This document shows positions 1 to 13,042 of a stretch of 64,000 nt of DNA, in pieces. Each line of letters opens with the position of its first letter. Position 1 is the stretch's first letter. A program made the position numbers and the translations under genes. The stretch lies in contig JAHWDD010000003.1 of NCBI GenBank assembly GCA_023897205.1, positions 3,413,665 through 3,477,664 on the forward strand, given 5' to 3'. The DNA is from Exophiala sp. HKRS030 (taxonomy: Eukaryota; Ascomycota; Eurotiomycetes; Chaetothyriales; Herpotrichiellaceae). The notes below the pieces were generated by a model, which worked only from the letters and a program-made list of their open reading frames with translations, was not told the DNA's origin and did not search any database.

Positions 1-3000
1 GAGCGAGTGACAGGATGGAAAGCACGGAAATGAGCTTTGAGATGCCCATTGTGCCGGCAGGTAATATGCAAAGAAAGGGAAAAAATTATGCAACAAGAAG
101 CGAGTGAGCCCTTCAGGGTCGAAGGAAAGGAAAAAGGACAAGTAATATATGGTGTAGTTGCGACAACAATACAAGAGGGAGAGTATATACGAGCACAGAG
201 GTTGGGGTGAATAATATAATCCAGGACACCATCCGTCCAACTTCGTTAGAGCCAGACTAGTCGATGGTCCTTGCGGCTGTAGCTGTTCACAGTCCAGATG
301 AGACCAGGCTTGTGACAACTTACAAGGAGGCAGGGGATTTACGGCGCCACGATGCCGTTGTTTAAGTTTACTTTAGTGCAACATCCCCTGTAGTATCCAC
401 CAGGATCATGCCCCAGCCCAAGCCCTGCTTGTGAGATCGCGTGGTTGTTGACGAACCAATGGCTGCGACCGGTACGGCGCACCAATGCGGAACGGCCGCA
501 ACAAAAGTTGCAGTAACCCCAACCCGTGAGGGCTGAGTAGAATCTATTTTGAACCATGCTGATGGCTGTCACCGAGAAGGCTGGGCAAAGCATAACAGAC
601 TTTCCCTCGCCTCCATGGGCATCATTCTTCGTCCAATCTGAATTATTGACAATCGCAATAATCAATCAATACAATTAAGAATACGTCATGGTCAAAGCGT
701 CGTGCTGTGTTGCAAATCCGGTTGTGTGGGTGTAGTGCTCATCTCTCATGGGTCTGTGACAGATTTCACTTGGGTGTATGGTGCACTGATCCTGTAGAAC
801 AGGTGGTTTTTTGGTCGCCCAATGCTCATGCTGTGCTGCGGGAGAGTGTCAGGGGCGGGTGGTGGGTCCCAGCCAAGGATTAGACACCTGATAGCGTTCA
901 GAACCAGGAGACCGGTGGATGCGCTAGTCTAGGTGACCTGCAGCGCCGGCCTGGTTAGAAATGACTGATTGGTGGGGCTGAATCACCTGGTTGATGACCT
1001 GAGGGGGTCTGGAGTCGAGGAACAAATCCTCGAAGTTCTCGCTAACAGTTCAAGCACACGCCAGAGAACGCCCGGGCACGTACGATCAAATATCGCAATC
1101 TCGTCATCTGGTACCCTGAATACTAGTAGAGAGTAACAACGGCCATTGGACGGATTTGTACTAGTGTTGTTTATCTGATCTGTAGGAAACAAAGCGCGTC
1201 TGAACTGCTGTAACTCAACTGAGGTTGAGATGGATTCGGTATTACTACTCTCCCTAAAACTCTTGCGGAACGAATCTCAGCAGGCCAAGTCTTGGGTCGA
1301 GGACGCTTCTGGATCCCAAGGGTCGCTGATAGGCGGAGGCGCAGATCAGGAAAGTCCAACAAAGGGAGTTCCCAACCGAGGTGGGTAGAGAGCATGCGTA
1401 TGACCGCAAGGTCTCTCCTTGGGTCCAAGAGAACGAGCGCGTATTCAACCGCCGATTTTCCAGTCAGACAGGAACAATTCATATTTGACGTTGCATGTCT
1501 ATATTTTGGAGTGGATAGGTTCTGACACCTGCAGGAACATCCGATTAGTGTGAATCTTGGAGGTGGCAATGCTACGGCTGACCCAAGTATCCCGAGCATG
1601 GTCAAGAACAAGTTTTTTCGCCCTTGCCGACCATGCCTGCAGAATAGCAGACCTGGAAGGCCCTACTACCACTGTGAATTTGTTCGCCGCCAAAGCTGGG
1701 CAATGTGCAAAATAACGTTTTAGCTCGCGGATGAATTGGTCTGGAACTTGGTTCGACGACTGAATCCCCTTCAACAGCCATGGTCACCTTGATGCCGAAG
1801 GGCTGCCTGTAGCTGACAGAAGAAATCCCAAAGCTCAATCCCGTTACCAAATGTGTGGTTAGACTGTGGCTGACTGTCCGTTCTGCCAGACGATAGAAGT
1901 GGCCTGCCCATAACTGCGGTATCATGAGACTCATCGGTAAGGATCAAGTGTCGCTCACCAGTTTCCCCAGAACCTGTAGTATTGCCTTAATCGAGATTTT
2001 ACCACGCTGCTTGATGGTCTGGGGCTAAGTTCTCATGCATCGCATCCGTATCTACGGGGCACTCGCATCGGCAGGAATAGTGCATTTGTTTAGTAACGGC
2101 CTCAAGTTCCAATACTGCGTACATGGCGAATTGTAGATCATAACGTGTGTGGTCAGTTGACGACTGAAAAGCACTAAATCGGAAAACTTGACAAAAGTGT
2201 GAGCGCCAAGCCTGAGTCCTCAATCCCAATTGGCTGATTGGCTCCGGTATCGTGCAGTGGCTTCGAAAACTCTCTCCTATTAATAGCTGCTAAGGCTACT
2301 TAGCCACATTTGACTTGTGGGGGAACGAGCATCTCTTGGGTTCAGAGTCTTTGAGACATTTGCCTCACACTTCGAACGGACTACTCGGTTTCTTTCCTTC
2401 AGTCATATTGGGGATTAAAAATTCCTCATTCGCCGGTCCTCAAAGGGCAAGTGGGTGCTTTCTAGCCTCAATCCAAATCGTGGTCAATGGCCATACCCTG
2501 CTACAAAACTTATTCTCCGGAATACTGTGCGCCATCCACGTGGGACAGACAACCTCGCTCGCGGTTGAAAACTAGGTATTTGCAACATGGTCGGGGCCTC
2601 GACATCTTCAAGTTCCCTTGCGCGGTGTGGAGTCGGAGTCAAGCACGGATCTCTTTACAGCCTGCTTTCAGCGCCACCTGTCGACTTTCTTGGCTGAAAG
2701 ATCTCACCGCAGATTTTGGGCCTTAGTAAAGACTTGATAGACGTATGGCATGCATCAACCACAGCACAACCACTTCGGGTAGGTCCATGTCCCGAAGGAA
2801 ATTGACGCCAAGGCTCTACCTCTATGCGTTCTTACTACCTGTTGAATGTGTCATACCGTGTGAGGCTGATTGAGGCCTTCCAACTTACACCGATAACTAC
2901 AGCCTGACTTCGATCAGACTCATGTTATCCTCTCAGTTCTCCGCTGTGGCATCACTATGCAGCTACACAACAAGCGCTGACCCGAGAGAAAAGTCCGCCA

Positions 3001-6000
3001 ACCATGATTCGGATGGCCGCGATCCAAGGGTCAGGCATCCTGTCCAGAGGCTTCCTATCCGTTCCCTCGTCGGGTGGCAGAAATGGATCTAGCAAACAAT
3101 AAATTCTTCACGGTTAAACATATGCACGGATGCTGATAATACTCCGGACATTTGTGGCTGCGCGCTCGCCATGACCGCCCTAGCTTTTCCCGCACGGACA
3201 TGTCAACAGTAATCCAGATGGGGGTGGTAAACAATGAGTCCCAGCTGGCGGAGCTGACAATACAAATTTTATACCTGAGGCAAGTCAAGTCCAGGCACGC
3301 CATATTACCCGCGTCACTTGTGACGTCCATCACTTCCTTGGCACCATTCAGATGCGATGGAGCTCACGTATAGGTTGTCCACGGTTGTCCCTTGTCCATC
3401 GACATGGACAATCTCATTGAGAGGTGATGCAATCTCCTCACCCTTGTCTATCTACAGTATGAGAGGGTGCTTTCAATCAGCGTGAAGAGTGCTAACATGA
3501 GACGCGAGGCAGCACACCTTGGCGATGTTCTTCATAGTCCTGTCAAAGCAGCGTGGAAGATTTTTTGATCCTTTACCACGGAAATGCGTCCTGTGTACAC
3601 AAAGTACATGCATGCCGTGTGACGTATCATTCACGGATCCGTACCTCCAAACCCGTGGACGTGGTACTCGCATGGATTTGCCGGATGTAGTTTTCTTCTT
3701 TTTCCTAGCAATCTGTTGCAGATAGAGATCACCTCAACTCCGCCCCTCCCCATGGCCGAAAAATCACAACGGCATCCCGAACCTCGGAATCGTTGCGTTT
3801 CGATATCCAGCGCCTTAGATGCCTGTGGGGGACAATATAGATCTTGTGATCACAATGGGACCGAACACAATATGGACCATCTTGATCGTGTTAATCGGGG
3901 ACCAATATGCTAGTCGTCCTAGAAAGCTGACAACCAGACTTTGCCTGCTCAGGCAAATATGCGGGAATCTTTCATAGTGCTACAAAGTTGAAGAAACTCC
4001 ATGGTGACCGGCGGACCACTGGAAGCTCTCGTATTCGCCTACCTGCGTTAGGCAAATGGTATAGTATCAAAGTCCCCTTCGAGGTTGAAGATGGAGGCCA
4101 AGAGGTTGGACGAGTGAGCTTGAGAGATTTCTAGGTCTAGTAGCCCATCACTCGTGCAGGTAGAAACCACCTTGTACTGAGAGTAGTGATCCAATGCATC
4201 TTATTGCTAAGCAGCGTCCGCCATTGGATGTTGGACATCACGTGCGCATGAAGGCAGCATATTGCATCCCACAAGGCATGGGTACAACCAAGGAATCCTT
4301 TCTTCCTACCAAAAAAAAGCAGTCAAGAATTAATGATCACTGGTTTCCAAGTAAACCTTGGCCAGCCACCCACCAGCTTTTGCTACCTGTGCCCGGCTGC
4401 AGATTGTGCAGCATGCATTGCATGAGGCGATACGAAGCCCAACCCCGGAACTATGCCGTTAACGGAATAGCTCTGATCTCAGCCTCATCATTTTCAGGCG
4501 GCGCCGCAAGGCTTCTGCCAACGACCTGAATCCACTGCGCGAACACAACGTGTGGATGACTGTTTGTTGCTTTGCCTCACCTTCCCTTGCTTTGCCTTCG
4601 ACAGCAACAGATCCCGTTTTCGCACACCGAAAATAACACATTTTCGGCCACGGCCCCCTAACTAAGGCCGTAGGCGAGTTCCATCATCCACTAACATCCA
4701 CGATTATCGATGCGGTCGCTGCCTGTTCGCAGGCCGCTTGCTCAACCTTTGCGTACATCGAGATCTGCTCTGACAGATATGCGTTGTGTTATTTCATCTC
4801 GCTCGCTTGAGGATCTCCGCCTCGCCGCATCGATGGGGTCTTTTTCACCACATGCCCAATCTTGCCTTTCAACTTTCCTGTTGAAGGCTAACTAAAGCGG
4901 AATTCACAAATGGGCAACTCTCCGGCTGCTCCTAACAACTACTCTACAGGCATCCAATTGCGTCATTCTACAATTCCCTCCATATCTTGGCCAAACAAAA
5001 GGCATGCCGGACTTCTGTAAACTTGTGGAATCGCGCCCCAATCCCTCGCGTGTATCTAGCCTCGAAAAGGCACCATGGGTGCAAGTCAATCCCTTCTCTA
5101 TGTCAAGATTCTGCAGGTACAAGCTTTGATACGACTCCTTAAACTTGGTGGGAGATTGTGCCGGTATTCTTACACGGGCTCGTCGTTGGTAGATCGATAC
5201 TGTCATGCGTTGACAAATTCGCGCTCCAGTCTCCTGTCTCATGCTTGAGCATTTGAGAGGTTGACCTCAAAAACTTCAGTTTGATAAGCAAGCACATATC
5301 GGGGAGCGGTACTGGCGCCAACACTTCGTTATCGGTTATGTGACCGTTCAACATACCGAAAGTTGTCGGAAGATTCATGGCAAGGGGCTATAGCTGCGTC
5401 AGAACAAGCACAGAGTAATATTATGACTCTGTGTGTCAGGGCGCGTGAGACTATCCCGGCAAGTATCTACAGCGCGGGTAACGATTTTCGGTGTTTCAAT
5501 GTTTCATCCCGGAGACTTTGAAAGAGCTGTGGCTGCTATCAGGTCTCAAGTGCCCATCACAGGATCAAGCATATCGAAGAACGATGTAATAGCAGAGAAG
5601 CGGATGGCAAGGAACAACGACAAGATCAGCTTCAACACAGAAGGACGTCATAAGATTGATCACTGGTCAGAAAATGCTGGCCGTCCCACGAGCGAGACTG
5701 ACGCCAGCGTCTGCAAACACATACCTGTGAGCAGCCGAGAGACAAATTAAAACTCTACATCATCTGATCCTTTGCTTCGAGGCATGTCGTGATTTCGTAA
5801 GTCTACCTCTTCTATGCAGTTGGCCATCATGATAAAATGTTGGTTCGGCTTACGCGTTGATCAGCGAACAGTGGACAAAATCTTCCACGATGAGATGACA
5901 CATCGAGGGCAGAATAGCGAGTAACTCCATTCACAACATTCAGAACACAATGGGCTAAGATTGAAGGGTATCGATCGCTCATTTCGGAATGCATTTCTGA

Positions 6001-6158
6001 AAAGAGCGAGCCTGTGAGTAGAAATACGTTATCGTCATTGACTTGAAGGGTTATCGTTTGGAGACTACTTCTAATGGGTGTGTTGAATGGTAAACATTGT
6101 AAGCTGTACGCCTGATTCTGGCTGTGTAACAATAGAATTTCCCCCGCGGCTGCGTGCC
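1..6158. other. Gene-poor block, possible decayed coding remnants
   Basis: No gene can be supported here. The longest open frames are about 110 codons and overlap each other on both strands. On the minus strand between about 2230 and 1170, several consecutive short frames have protein-like composition: around 2229-1999, 1934-1760, 1774-1500 and 1500-1255. They switch frame without GT-AG introns that I could place. They could be the remains of one decayed gene, but I recognise no family. A 108-codon minus-strand frame at 665-339 is Cys/Gly-rich at its C-terminal end and also unrecognised. The rest shows nothing beyond ordinary intergenic sequence. Confidence 0.4.
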
Positions 6159-8014
6159 TCATTCCGTTGCATCTGGCAAATTTAACACCGTTTCAAATTT
6201 TTGTTGAGGTCCGTTCCTGATACTATCAGCGACAAGTCTGATAGCGGATTCCAGATTGGATGATGCGACATCAGAGTTGCGAGAAATTGAGCGCATCACT
6301 TCTAGTTCTGGACAGCTTACATTGACGAAACCACTGCCACCTTGGCTGTCTCTCCCTAAGAGACTAACGTGAAGTGACAGTGTGTTGAATCGTGCCCACG
6401 GTCGCTTCAGTTTACCAGTATGTGTTAGCAGAAAGGCTTTGTCTGGACGGTCTCGAGATCCTCGAGATATTGTCATGCTTTCGAGAAATGGGGTTTGAGG
6501 GCTCGAAATTTTAGCTCCATTCGCTCGACTGCGAATGTAGTAGAAGATTTGTCGTGCCGTGCTCTCCGTAACTTGAGCGAATCTCCCGTTAAGTCTATGG
6601 CGGTCGCGCGGCGCAATTCTCAGTAAACAACCAAGTTCGAAATTCAGGGCGATGTGCCTGATATGTCCCAATTCGGTTGCAATAAGATCGAATATTTCAA
6701 GGGGCTGCATCAATGATCAGTCCTAACCCTGTAAATGTGACCGTTCAACGTTACCCAACTCCAGTTATCCTCAACATCGATGGCTAGGTCAACGAGTTTT
6801 GGGCAATGCTGGCTAATGGCATATATTTGGGAGGGACTGATTGCCTGTCTTTGGTTCTTGATGGAATAGGTCTCATCCTCGTGTAAAGACAAAGTTTTGA
6901 GACTTGAACCGACTGTTGCCAGCACTTCATCATCGACAACTGTGCTAATGTTTGTCATTTTCAGGCTCTCTAAGCTTTGGCAGCATGTTAAAGCTGTTTT
7001 GATCTGCTCTGAGAGTGATTGACGAAGGCATTTGCGACGTTGGAGAGGGTAATCGAGGTGGAGACCCAGTGAAACAAGGTTTTGTAGCCGATCGTTGAGT
7101 TGAATGAGAAATGAGGGACATGTAAAGCACCCGCTTTCCAGTAATGACCATGGTACAAACCCATTCCATGAGGTATTCGTTTCATGACAGACACATATAT
7201 TTTCAAGAGACAAGACAGTAACTCGAGGACAAACAAATCCGGCCGTCTCATCCACATGTTTCCAGGGCCATATCGTAATTTCCTTCACGGTGGGAATTGA
7301 GTCGTGTTCTCGTGCAATGGCATACACGGTTAAGTGTTCGAGGCGAGGAGATTCGTACAGGACTCCCTGCAGTTCTCGAAAAAGTTGAAGCTCGCTCGCA
7401 ACTAGTGCAACTTCTAAGGTCCGAAGATTGCTTACTAACTTCAACCGGTGCAAGCTGGATATAGATTCCATTGCCGGAAAGAGAGGATCAACTTCGGGAT
7501 GCCTGTGTTCGAAGTCATGGTCAAGCCTTGCTATAATCTTCAATGAGCATTGTGGTAGATATTTCTGCAAGGATGACAGTAGCCAGCCAGGCATCCTTGG
7601 CCGGGCCCGCCAGCTGAATTCAACAAGAGGAAGAGCAGGTATCAGAGCTTGTAGCTGTCTTAGCCGTACGGTTGTCGGATGAGAGTCTCGATTGGACTCG
7701 ATCCTTGTCTCGTTTTGAATCCACTGCCGCATTTCAGGATGTCGTGGTGGCAAGAGACCCGAATCATACCAATCCAATACCTCAACGTCTTGCACTAAGC
7801 AAGCAATCGTAGGGTCAGTGCTCAGATACTCCAAGGTAGCCTTGTTGAATTCATCTCTTGGAATAGAAAACGTGAACTTGAATTTGCGGAAAACGACAGC
7901 TTTCAGCAAACTACCCCAGTTGAAACACACAAATCGGGCATTGCGAGCTTGTACTGGGTCGTCTCCGAAAGCGAGTTCGAGAATGTCCTTTAGAACATCA
8001 TTTGGCAGCTGCAT
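6159..8014 (-). CDS. F-box / leucine-rich-repeat-like protein, two exons
   Basis: Exon 1 is 8014-6755 and exon 2 is 6704-6159. The 50-nt intron 6754-6705 starts GTAACG and ends GATGCAG with a CTGAT-type branch site, and joining gives 601 aa in frame. The N-terminus (residues about 1-45, starting MQLPNDVLKDILELAF) looks like an F-box with the conserved L-P..ll..I..l pattern and a C/W-containing second half. The remainder is Leu-rich with repeated 'L..L.L' segments typical of the irregular LRRs of fungal F-box proteins. F-box proteins bind Skp1 and recruit substrates to SCF ubiquitin ligases; the target here cannot be told. An unspliced reading would end about 10 codons into the intron and lose the last third, so the two-exon model is preferred. 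Confidence 0.75.
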
Positions 8015-8630
8015 GTCACAGGAGCCGAATTCCGGGTTGTTCAGAGACTGTAGGAGTTTTCAAGGAGATGATGACTTGTGTGTAAAGCGTGCACCGCTTT
8101 GCGACCTCGAATCTTTAGATATACAAATGAAAAGGGTTTCAAATTATGCAGCTACAGATATCTATCCAAAGGTGTCAAAGGTCTAGCCAGGGCCACTCGC
8201 GGGTAGAACCTTTGCTTGACAGTACTCCCATCACGTGCAAAGTGTATGATAGCCTTCTAGGCGCTGGATGGGGTGACTGGCACCAGTCAGGACGCCATAA
8301 CTTCCAGTACGTATGAAATATTTTCGTTTATCTTTTGACATAGTAACATACAAAGATCGCCACTCTCAACGCCCTAAGACGAGAAAGGTAACAATGTCTA
8401 AGACCTCGAATCGCGAGATCCAACATGAATAGGTCGTCATAACGCCGTGACTTGAATATCCCTTCCCAACACCAGACTCCCGGCGATAGTAAAGCCGTAC
8501 TTTTCCACATATCATGAACGAACGCCAAAGAAACATTGGTTCTTGTCTTCAAATATCCCCAGGTTTGGCCCGAAACTAGGCATCTCATCTGGCACACAGA
8601 TTATGTTGGACGATGTGACATGTCTCCTTC

Positions 8631-9057
8631 TTGCACGTCGAATTTCATCGTTTCATTTCAACTTCTTTTCCTAATCCGCTTCACCACTCCAACAACACGG
8701 CCGCGATTACGGGCGCGCTTCCTACTAGTACATTCTCGGCACCTGCTACGGTTGACCGAGATGATGCTTGGCTGGTGCATTTGCAGGCTGGATTTCAACA
8801 GCCTAGATGCATTATCGTGGAGATCAAGTCGTGGCATGCTCGTATACATGTGCGTGATGGAAATCTTGAAGAGAATTCCCGCACGAAGGCTCCTCAGCCG
8901 AACAACGAAGCATTCAACTTGCATTTGAACTTGGTGAGAACCGTCACTGTTACCGTGTCTCATCCGATGGATGACTGGTCTACATCCTCAGGCATTCGCG
9001 CGGGGATGGCTTCTTGTTGGACACGACGAGTGGGGTGATTCAGACTTATGGGGTTGA
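8631..9057 (+). CDS. Putative small gene, 3' part (5' exon not resolved)
   Basis: An open frame from about 8619 runs to a consensus-like intron at 8934-8991 (58 nt, GTGAGA...CCTCAG). After splicing, the frame continues for 21 codons (ending GHDEWGDSDLWG) to a TGA at 9055-9057. The joined C-terminal sequence is hydrophobic then acidic and looks much more protein-like than the unspliced reading. No in-frame ATG lies upstream before a stop at 8616-8618, so at least one 5' exon must exist if the gene is real. I do not recognise the family. The stop lies only 63 nt from the stop codon of the convergent Ca2+-ATPase gene, a normal fungal tail-to-tail spacing. It could also be a truncated remnant. 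Confidence 0.35.
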
Positions 9058-9120
9058 CCGCTCCCCGGGTGACCTCCCACTCGACGTGTTAATTGAGACA
9101 TGTGAAGTGTCCCCGACGCC

Positions 9121-12100
9121 TCATTTCGGCTCAGTCACGGAGACAGACGGCACAGGTATGTCTTGCAACTGGGTGCTAGTACCTTCGTTGCCTCTCTCAA
9201 TATCATGGCTGGCTTTGGCTGGCGCGATCGAGTTGAAAGTGGGGATAGGAGATGATCCAGGTTTTTCGTCAACCACCTGAGAACGGGTGTCGGTCCAGTT
9301 CGACGAAGGACGTTCCACGTCGACTTGTTCCTCGTCCTCATCCGTCTTCTTCTTGCTGAAGAGACGGCTGGTGAAGCGGGTGAGAGCGCGGAAGACTTGA
9401 GCCACAGGATGGAAAATGATGTGTAGAACTTTCCAGATCGGTCGCAGGACGAACGCCAAAGCGCCCACGAAGCCATTGAAGACGACGGCAAACCACGGGT
9501 CGGGGAATAGCCGAACAAGGACAGCCCAAAGAAGACAAGGTAGAGCACATAGAAGTGAGATTGCCCACTGAGTACCATTAAGGCGAGTGATGCTGAATGC
9601 GCGGCCACCAATGAATATGATCATGATTTGACCTCCCACCATGATGCAGTTGATTCCCTGGAACCAGAAATTCTTGTGGATGTTTTCGAAGATGTTGAAC
9701 TTGTTGTCTAGACGTCTGTTGTTGAACTCGTTGAAGATTTGCATCCAGACAAAAGTGTTGAACACAATTGTGTTGAGTTCGAGGCGCTGCTCTGGTCCTT
9801 CGTAGCTGAGGATTCCCATCCCTGCGAAGTACAAGGTGAAGGTCACAACTAGTTGATAGATAGCCTGGCCAGTGATCATCTTCCACATGTTGATGGTAAT
9901 GAGAGCTTCAGACTTGGGCTGTGGTGGTCTGTCCAGAATCTTTGTGGTCGGCGCATCAGTTGCTAGTGCTAACGCGGCGAGAGTGTCCATGATGAGATTG
10001 ACCCAGAGCAGTTGCACAGCGGTAAGTACCGAGTGGTTGGACTCGTTGGAAACGGCAGAGACGAAGGTCAAGACCACTGCGGTGATGTTGACGGTAATCT
10101 GGAATTGCAGGAATTTCTTGACGGCGTCATTGACAGCTCGGCCCCACATGAGTGCGGTGATGGTGGAGGAGAAGTTGTCGTCGAGAAGAATGATCGATGA
10201 AGCTTCCTTAGCAACTTCAGTACCAGCAATACCCATACTGAAACCAACATCTGCCATTTTCAAAGCAGGACCATCATTCGTGCCGTCGCCAGTGACCGCA
10301 ACGGTCTCACCGAGATGCTTCAGACGGCCTACCAAGATACGCTTGTCTTCCGGTGAGGAACGTGCCAGGACGCGTAGTTTAGGCAGAACCTCGTCCATCT
10401 CCTCAGTGCTGAGTTGACGGAATTTGGGTCCTTCCATGACAATGTTATCTTCACCTTCGCGAAGAATACCGCAGTCCGTCGCGATGGCACGAGCTGTCGT
10501 GATATTGTCGCCAGTAACCATACGAACAACAACACCTGATCGTTGGCATTGCTTAACAGCCTCGATGACGCCGTCGCGAAGGGGATCGTGGATACCGACA
10601 ACGCCAACCCAGACCATATCATGGAAGACGTCAGCGAACTCGGCCATCTTAGGATCTTCATCGAGAGTCTTTGCACCTGCGGGTGGCCATTGCTGAAAGT
10701 CCCTGTAGAGTATACCAATGGTGCGGAGAGAATGTTTAGCATAGTCGTCGATGGTCTGCGCGAGAGCCTCACGCTCTTCTGCAGTGAGATCATCGATGTG
10801 GTAATGCTTCTCAGAGATGTTCGAAATTGTTTTGGTGGCATTCGCAAGCATGATTTCTGCCGCACCTTTGACAAGGAGACGGTAGATGCCATTGGTCTTG
10901 ATGACGATACCCATACATTTGCGTCCAGAATCAAAGGGAATGAGCTGTTTGACTTTATAGCTTGATCGCTCCGCTGCGAGATTGTCCATTCCAAGGTTAT
11001 CTTTGGCGAGGGATAAAAGTGCAACTTCGGTCTTGGAGCCGATGAATGTCGGGACACCTTTCTCCTCTCCCTCGAACGCAGTGCTGTTCAGCGAGATGGA
11101 AGTTCTGAGAAGCTCCTTGACTTCGGAACTTAGCCTTTGGAAGATAGCCGAGAAGGAAAGGGCGCCGGATTTCTCTCCCGAATGTGCAGAGGCGAATTTT
11201 TCCGTCGTACCGATAGTACCAGCAACCACTGTCATTTTGTTCTGGGTCAAAGTTCCGGTCTTGTCAGAGCAGATTGTTGTGGCGTTTCCCATGGTCTCGC
11301 AAGCACGAAGCTCACGAACAAGGTTGTTCTCCTTGAGCATACGTGTTGTCGCAAAAGCGAGTGCCAAGGTGACAGCTAGGGGTAGACCTTCAGGAACAGC
11401 GACGACGATGACAGTAATGGCAACAATCAAGATATCCAAGAACTCCTGGGCTTTCTCAGCACCTGGCCTAGTATCGCCTGAAAGATGTGCAACGAATTTG
11501 AAAAGAAGAACGAAGAACAACAGAATTGCTGCCCCAGAACCAAGTCCACCGATCCAATTGGCGAGCTTGCCAAGCTTGACCTGGAGCGGAGTCGGATCGT
11601 TGTCGGTCTGGAGGCTCATGAGGATCTTGCCGTAAGAACTGTTGGTGCCAACACTGGTCACCAGGTAAGTTCCAACACCCTCGAGGACTTTCGAGCCGCT
11701 GATAATGAAAGGATCCAATTTGGTCGTTGCCGTACCGTCTTGAATCCGAAGCCAGACTTCGTCGCCAGGAGTTTTCTTCATCTGATCTGATTCACCAGTT
11801 GCAGAAGACTCGTCACATTTGACACCATGACCGGTAATGAATATGCCGTCTGCCGGGATAGCGTCACCAGGCTCGAGATGGAGGACATCTCCGACTGTAA
11901 TATCATGTACTGATACCATAACAGACTTGCCAGACCGGACAACCTTGACCTCGCGATCATCTTTCTGTGGGGAAATTAGTATTGTGATCGTGGAATAGGA
12001 GAACAGTATCAGGACTTACCCGCTTATTGAGCTTCACGAATTGGCGTTCTTTCTGCCAGTCATTTGCCGCACCGACAGTGACAACAATAATAATTGCAAC

Positions 12101-13042
12101 GCAGATAGCCACACCTTCTACCCAGTCGACCCCAGATTCTCCTTCCACACTCTCATAAATACCGAGTGCCAAAGAGATGACGGCCGCAATAGTTAAGAGA
12201 ATGAGGATTTTATCATTGTAGGCTCTCCAAATAAGAACCAAAATTCCATCCGGCTTCCGCTCTGGGAGTCGATTGTCTCGATAGACGCGTAATCTGTCCT
12301 CAAATTGACCTTTTACTTGAGTCGCCTGTGTATGGTCGGCTGGAGTGTCTTGATTGATTTGAATGCTGGAAAAGCCCTTCCCAGACGCTACGGTGGTAGC
12401 TTCGTCAAAAGATACCCGCGTACTCAGACGAGTCTCGTCTGTTGACAATCCAGCGGTCAAACTCGTCTGGAGACCTTTCTCGAGACCTCTCAAACCACCG
12501 AGGGCTTTGAAGGCCGACAAAGATTTTGGATTCAAAAGCTTGTTGAGCTGGCCAGGAGAAAAAGCAAATGGTGAGTCCTTCACCTCAAAGTCCTTTTCGT
12601 TTCCCTTGTCAGGTCTCAGAGCATCCTCGGTCGACTCATACTCCAGGCTGGTCTTCGAATGAAAACTGACGGTAGAGGTTGCTGAGATACCGGAATTCGA
12701 CCTGAATCGTGTTGAAGGGTCGCCAGATTGAATAGACCCAGACCTCGAATTCAGCGTTGATCCATCGAATGGCTGTTTCCGGTCTGGAGTAGTCGGTGAC
12801 AGATACGAATTCTCATCGATTGCCGTCTGTGGAGGCGTTGAAATGCTGATTCCCCTTCTGTGGACTGGTGATATGGGAGATATAGGTGATGTTGATGAAT
12901 CTGGTTGCTCAGATAAATTCTGTATAATGTCAGTCTCCTGGTAAGGCTCTCGCAAGATAATGTGTGTAGACACATTGTAACTCACCGACGTATCAAGGGT
13001 AATCTGTGGTGTCCCAACGTTGGGATTTGACGTGCTACCCAT
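9121..13042 (-). CDS. PMC1: P-type (P2B) Ca2+-transporting ATPase, PMC1-like
   Basis: There are three exons: 13042-12986, 12919-12020 and 11964-9121. The introns are 12985-12920 (66 nt, GTGAGT, branch CTGAC, ACAG) and 12019-11965 (55 nt, GTAAGT, CTAAT, CACAG). The first is a multiple of three with no stop, so it is easily translated by mistake. The product is 1266 aa. The phosphorylation motif DKTGTLT is at about residues 553-559, preceded by the ion-binding PEGLP segment in a transmembrane helix. KGAAE, TGDNITTARAIA and the hinge motif TGDGTNDGPALKMADVGF follow. This is the plasma-membrane/vacuolar Ca2+ pump group (yeast Pmc1p, Neurospora nca-2), which exports Ca2+ from the cytosol to the vacuole or outside. 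A long Ser-rich N-terminus and a charged, disordered C-terminal tail are usual for the filamentous members. No key residue is missing. Confidence 0.93.

Noticed and set aside
5827..6162. Open frame directly downstream of the F-box gene, overlapping its stop (ATGA)
   Set aside because: No domain or protein-like composition, and eukaryotic genes are not read as overlapping ATGA operons.
10329..11057. Long alternative-frame readings inside the Ca2+ pump on both strands (also 10543-10965, 10982-11635)
   Set aside because: Shadows of a conserved coding exon; composition is biased by the real frame's codon use.
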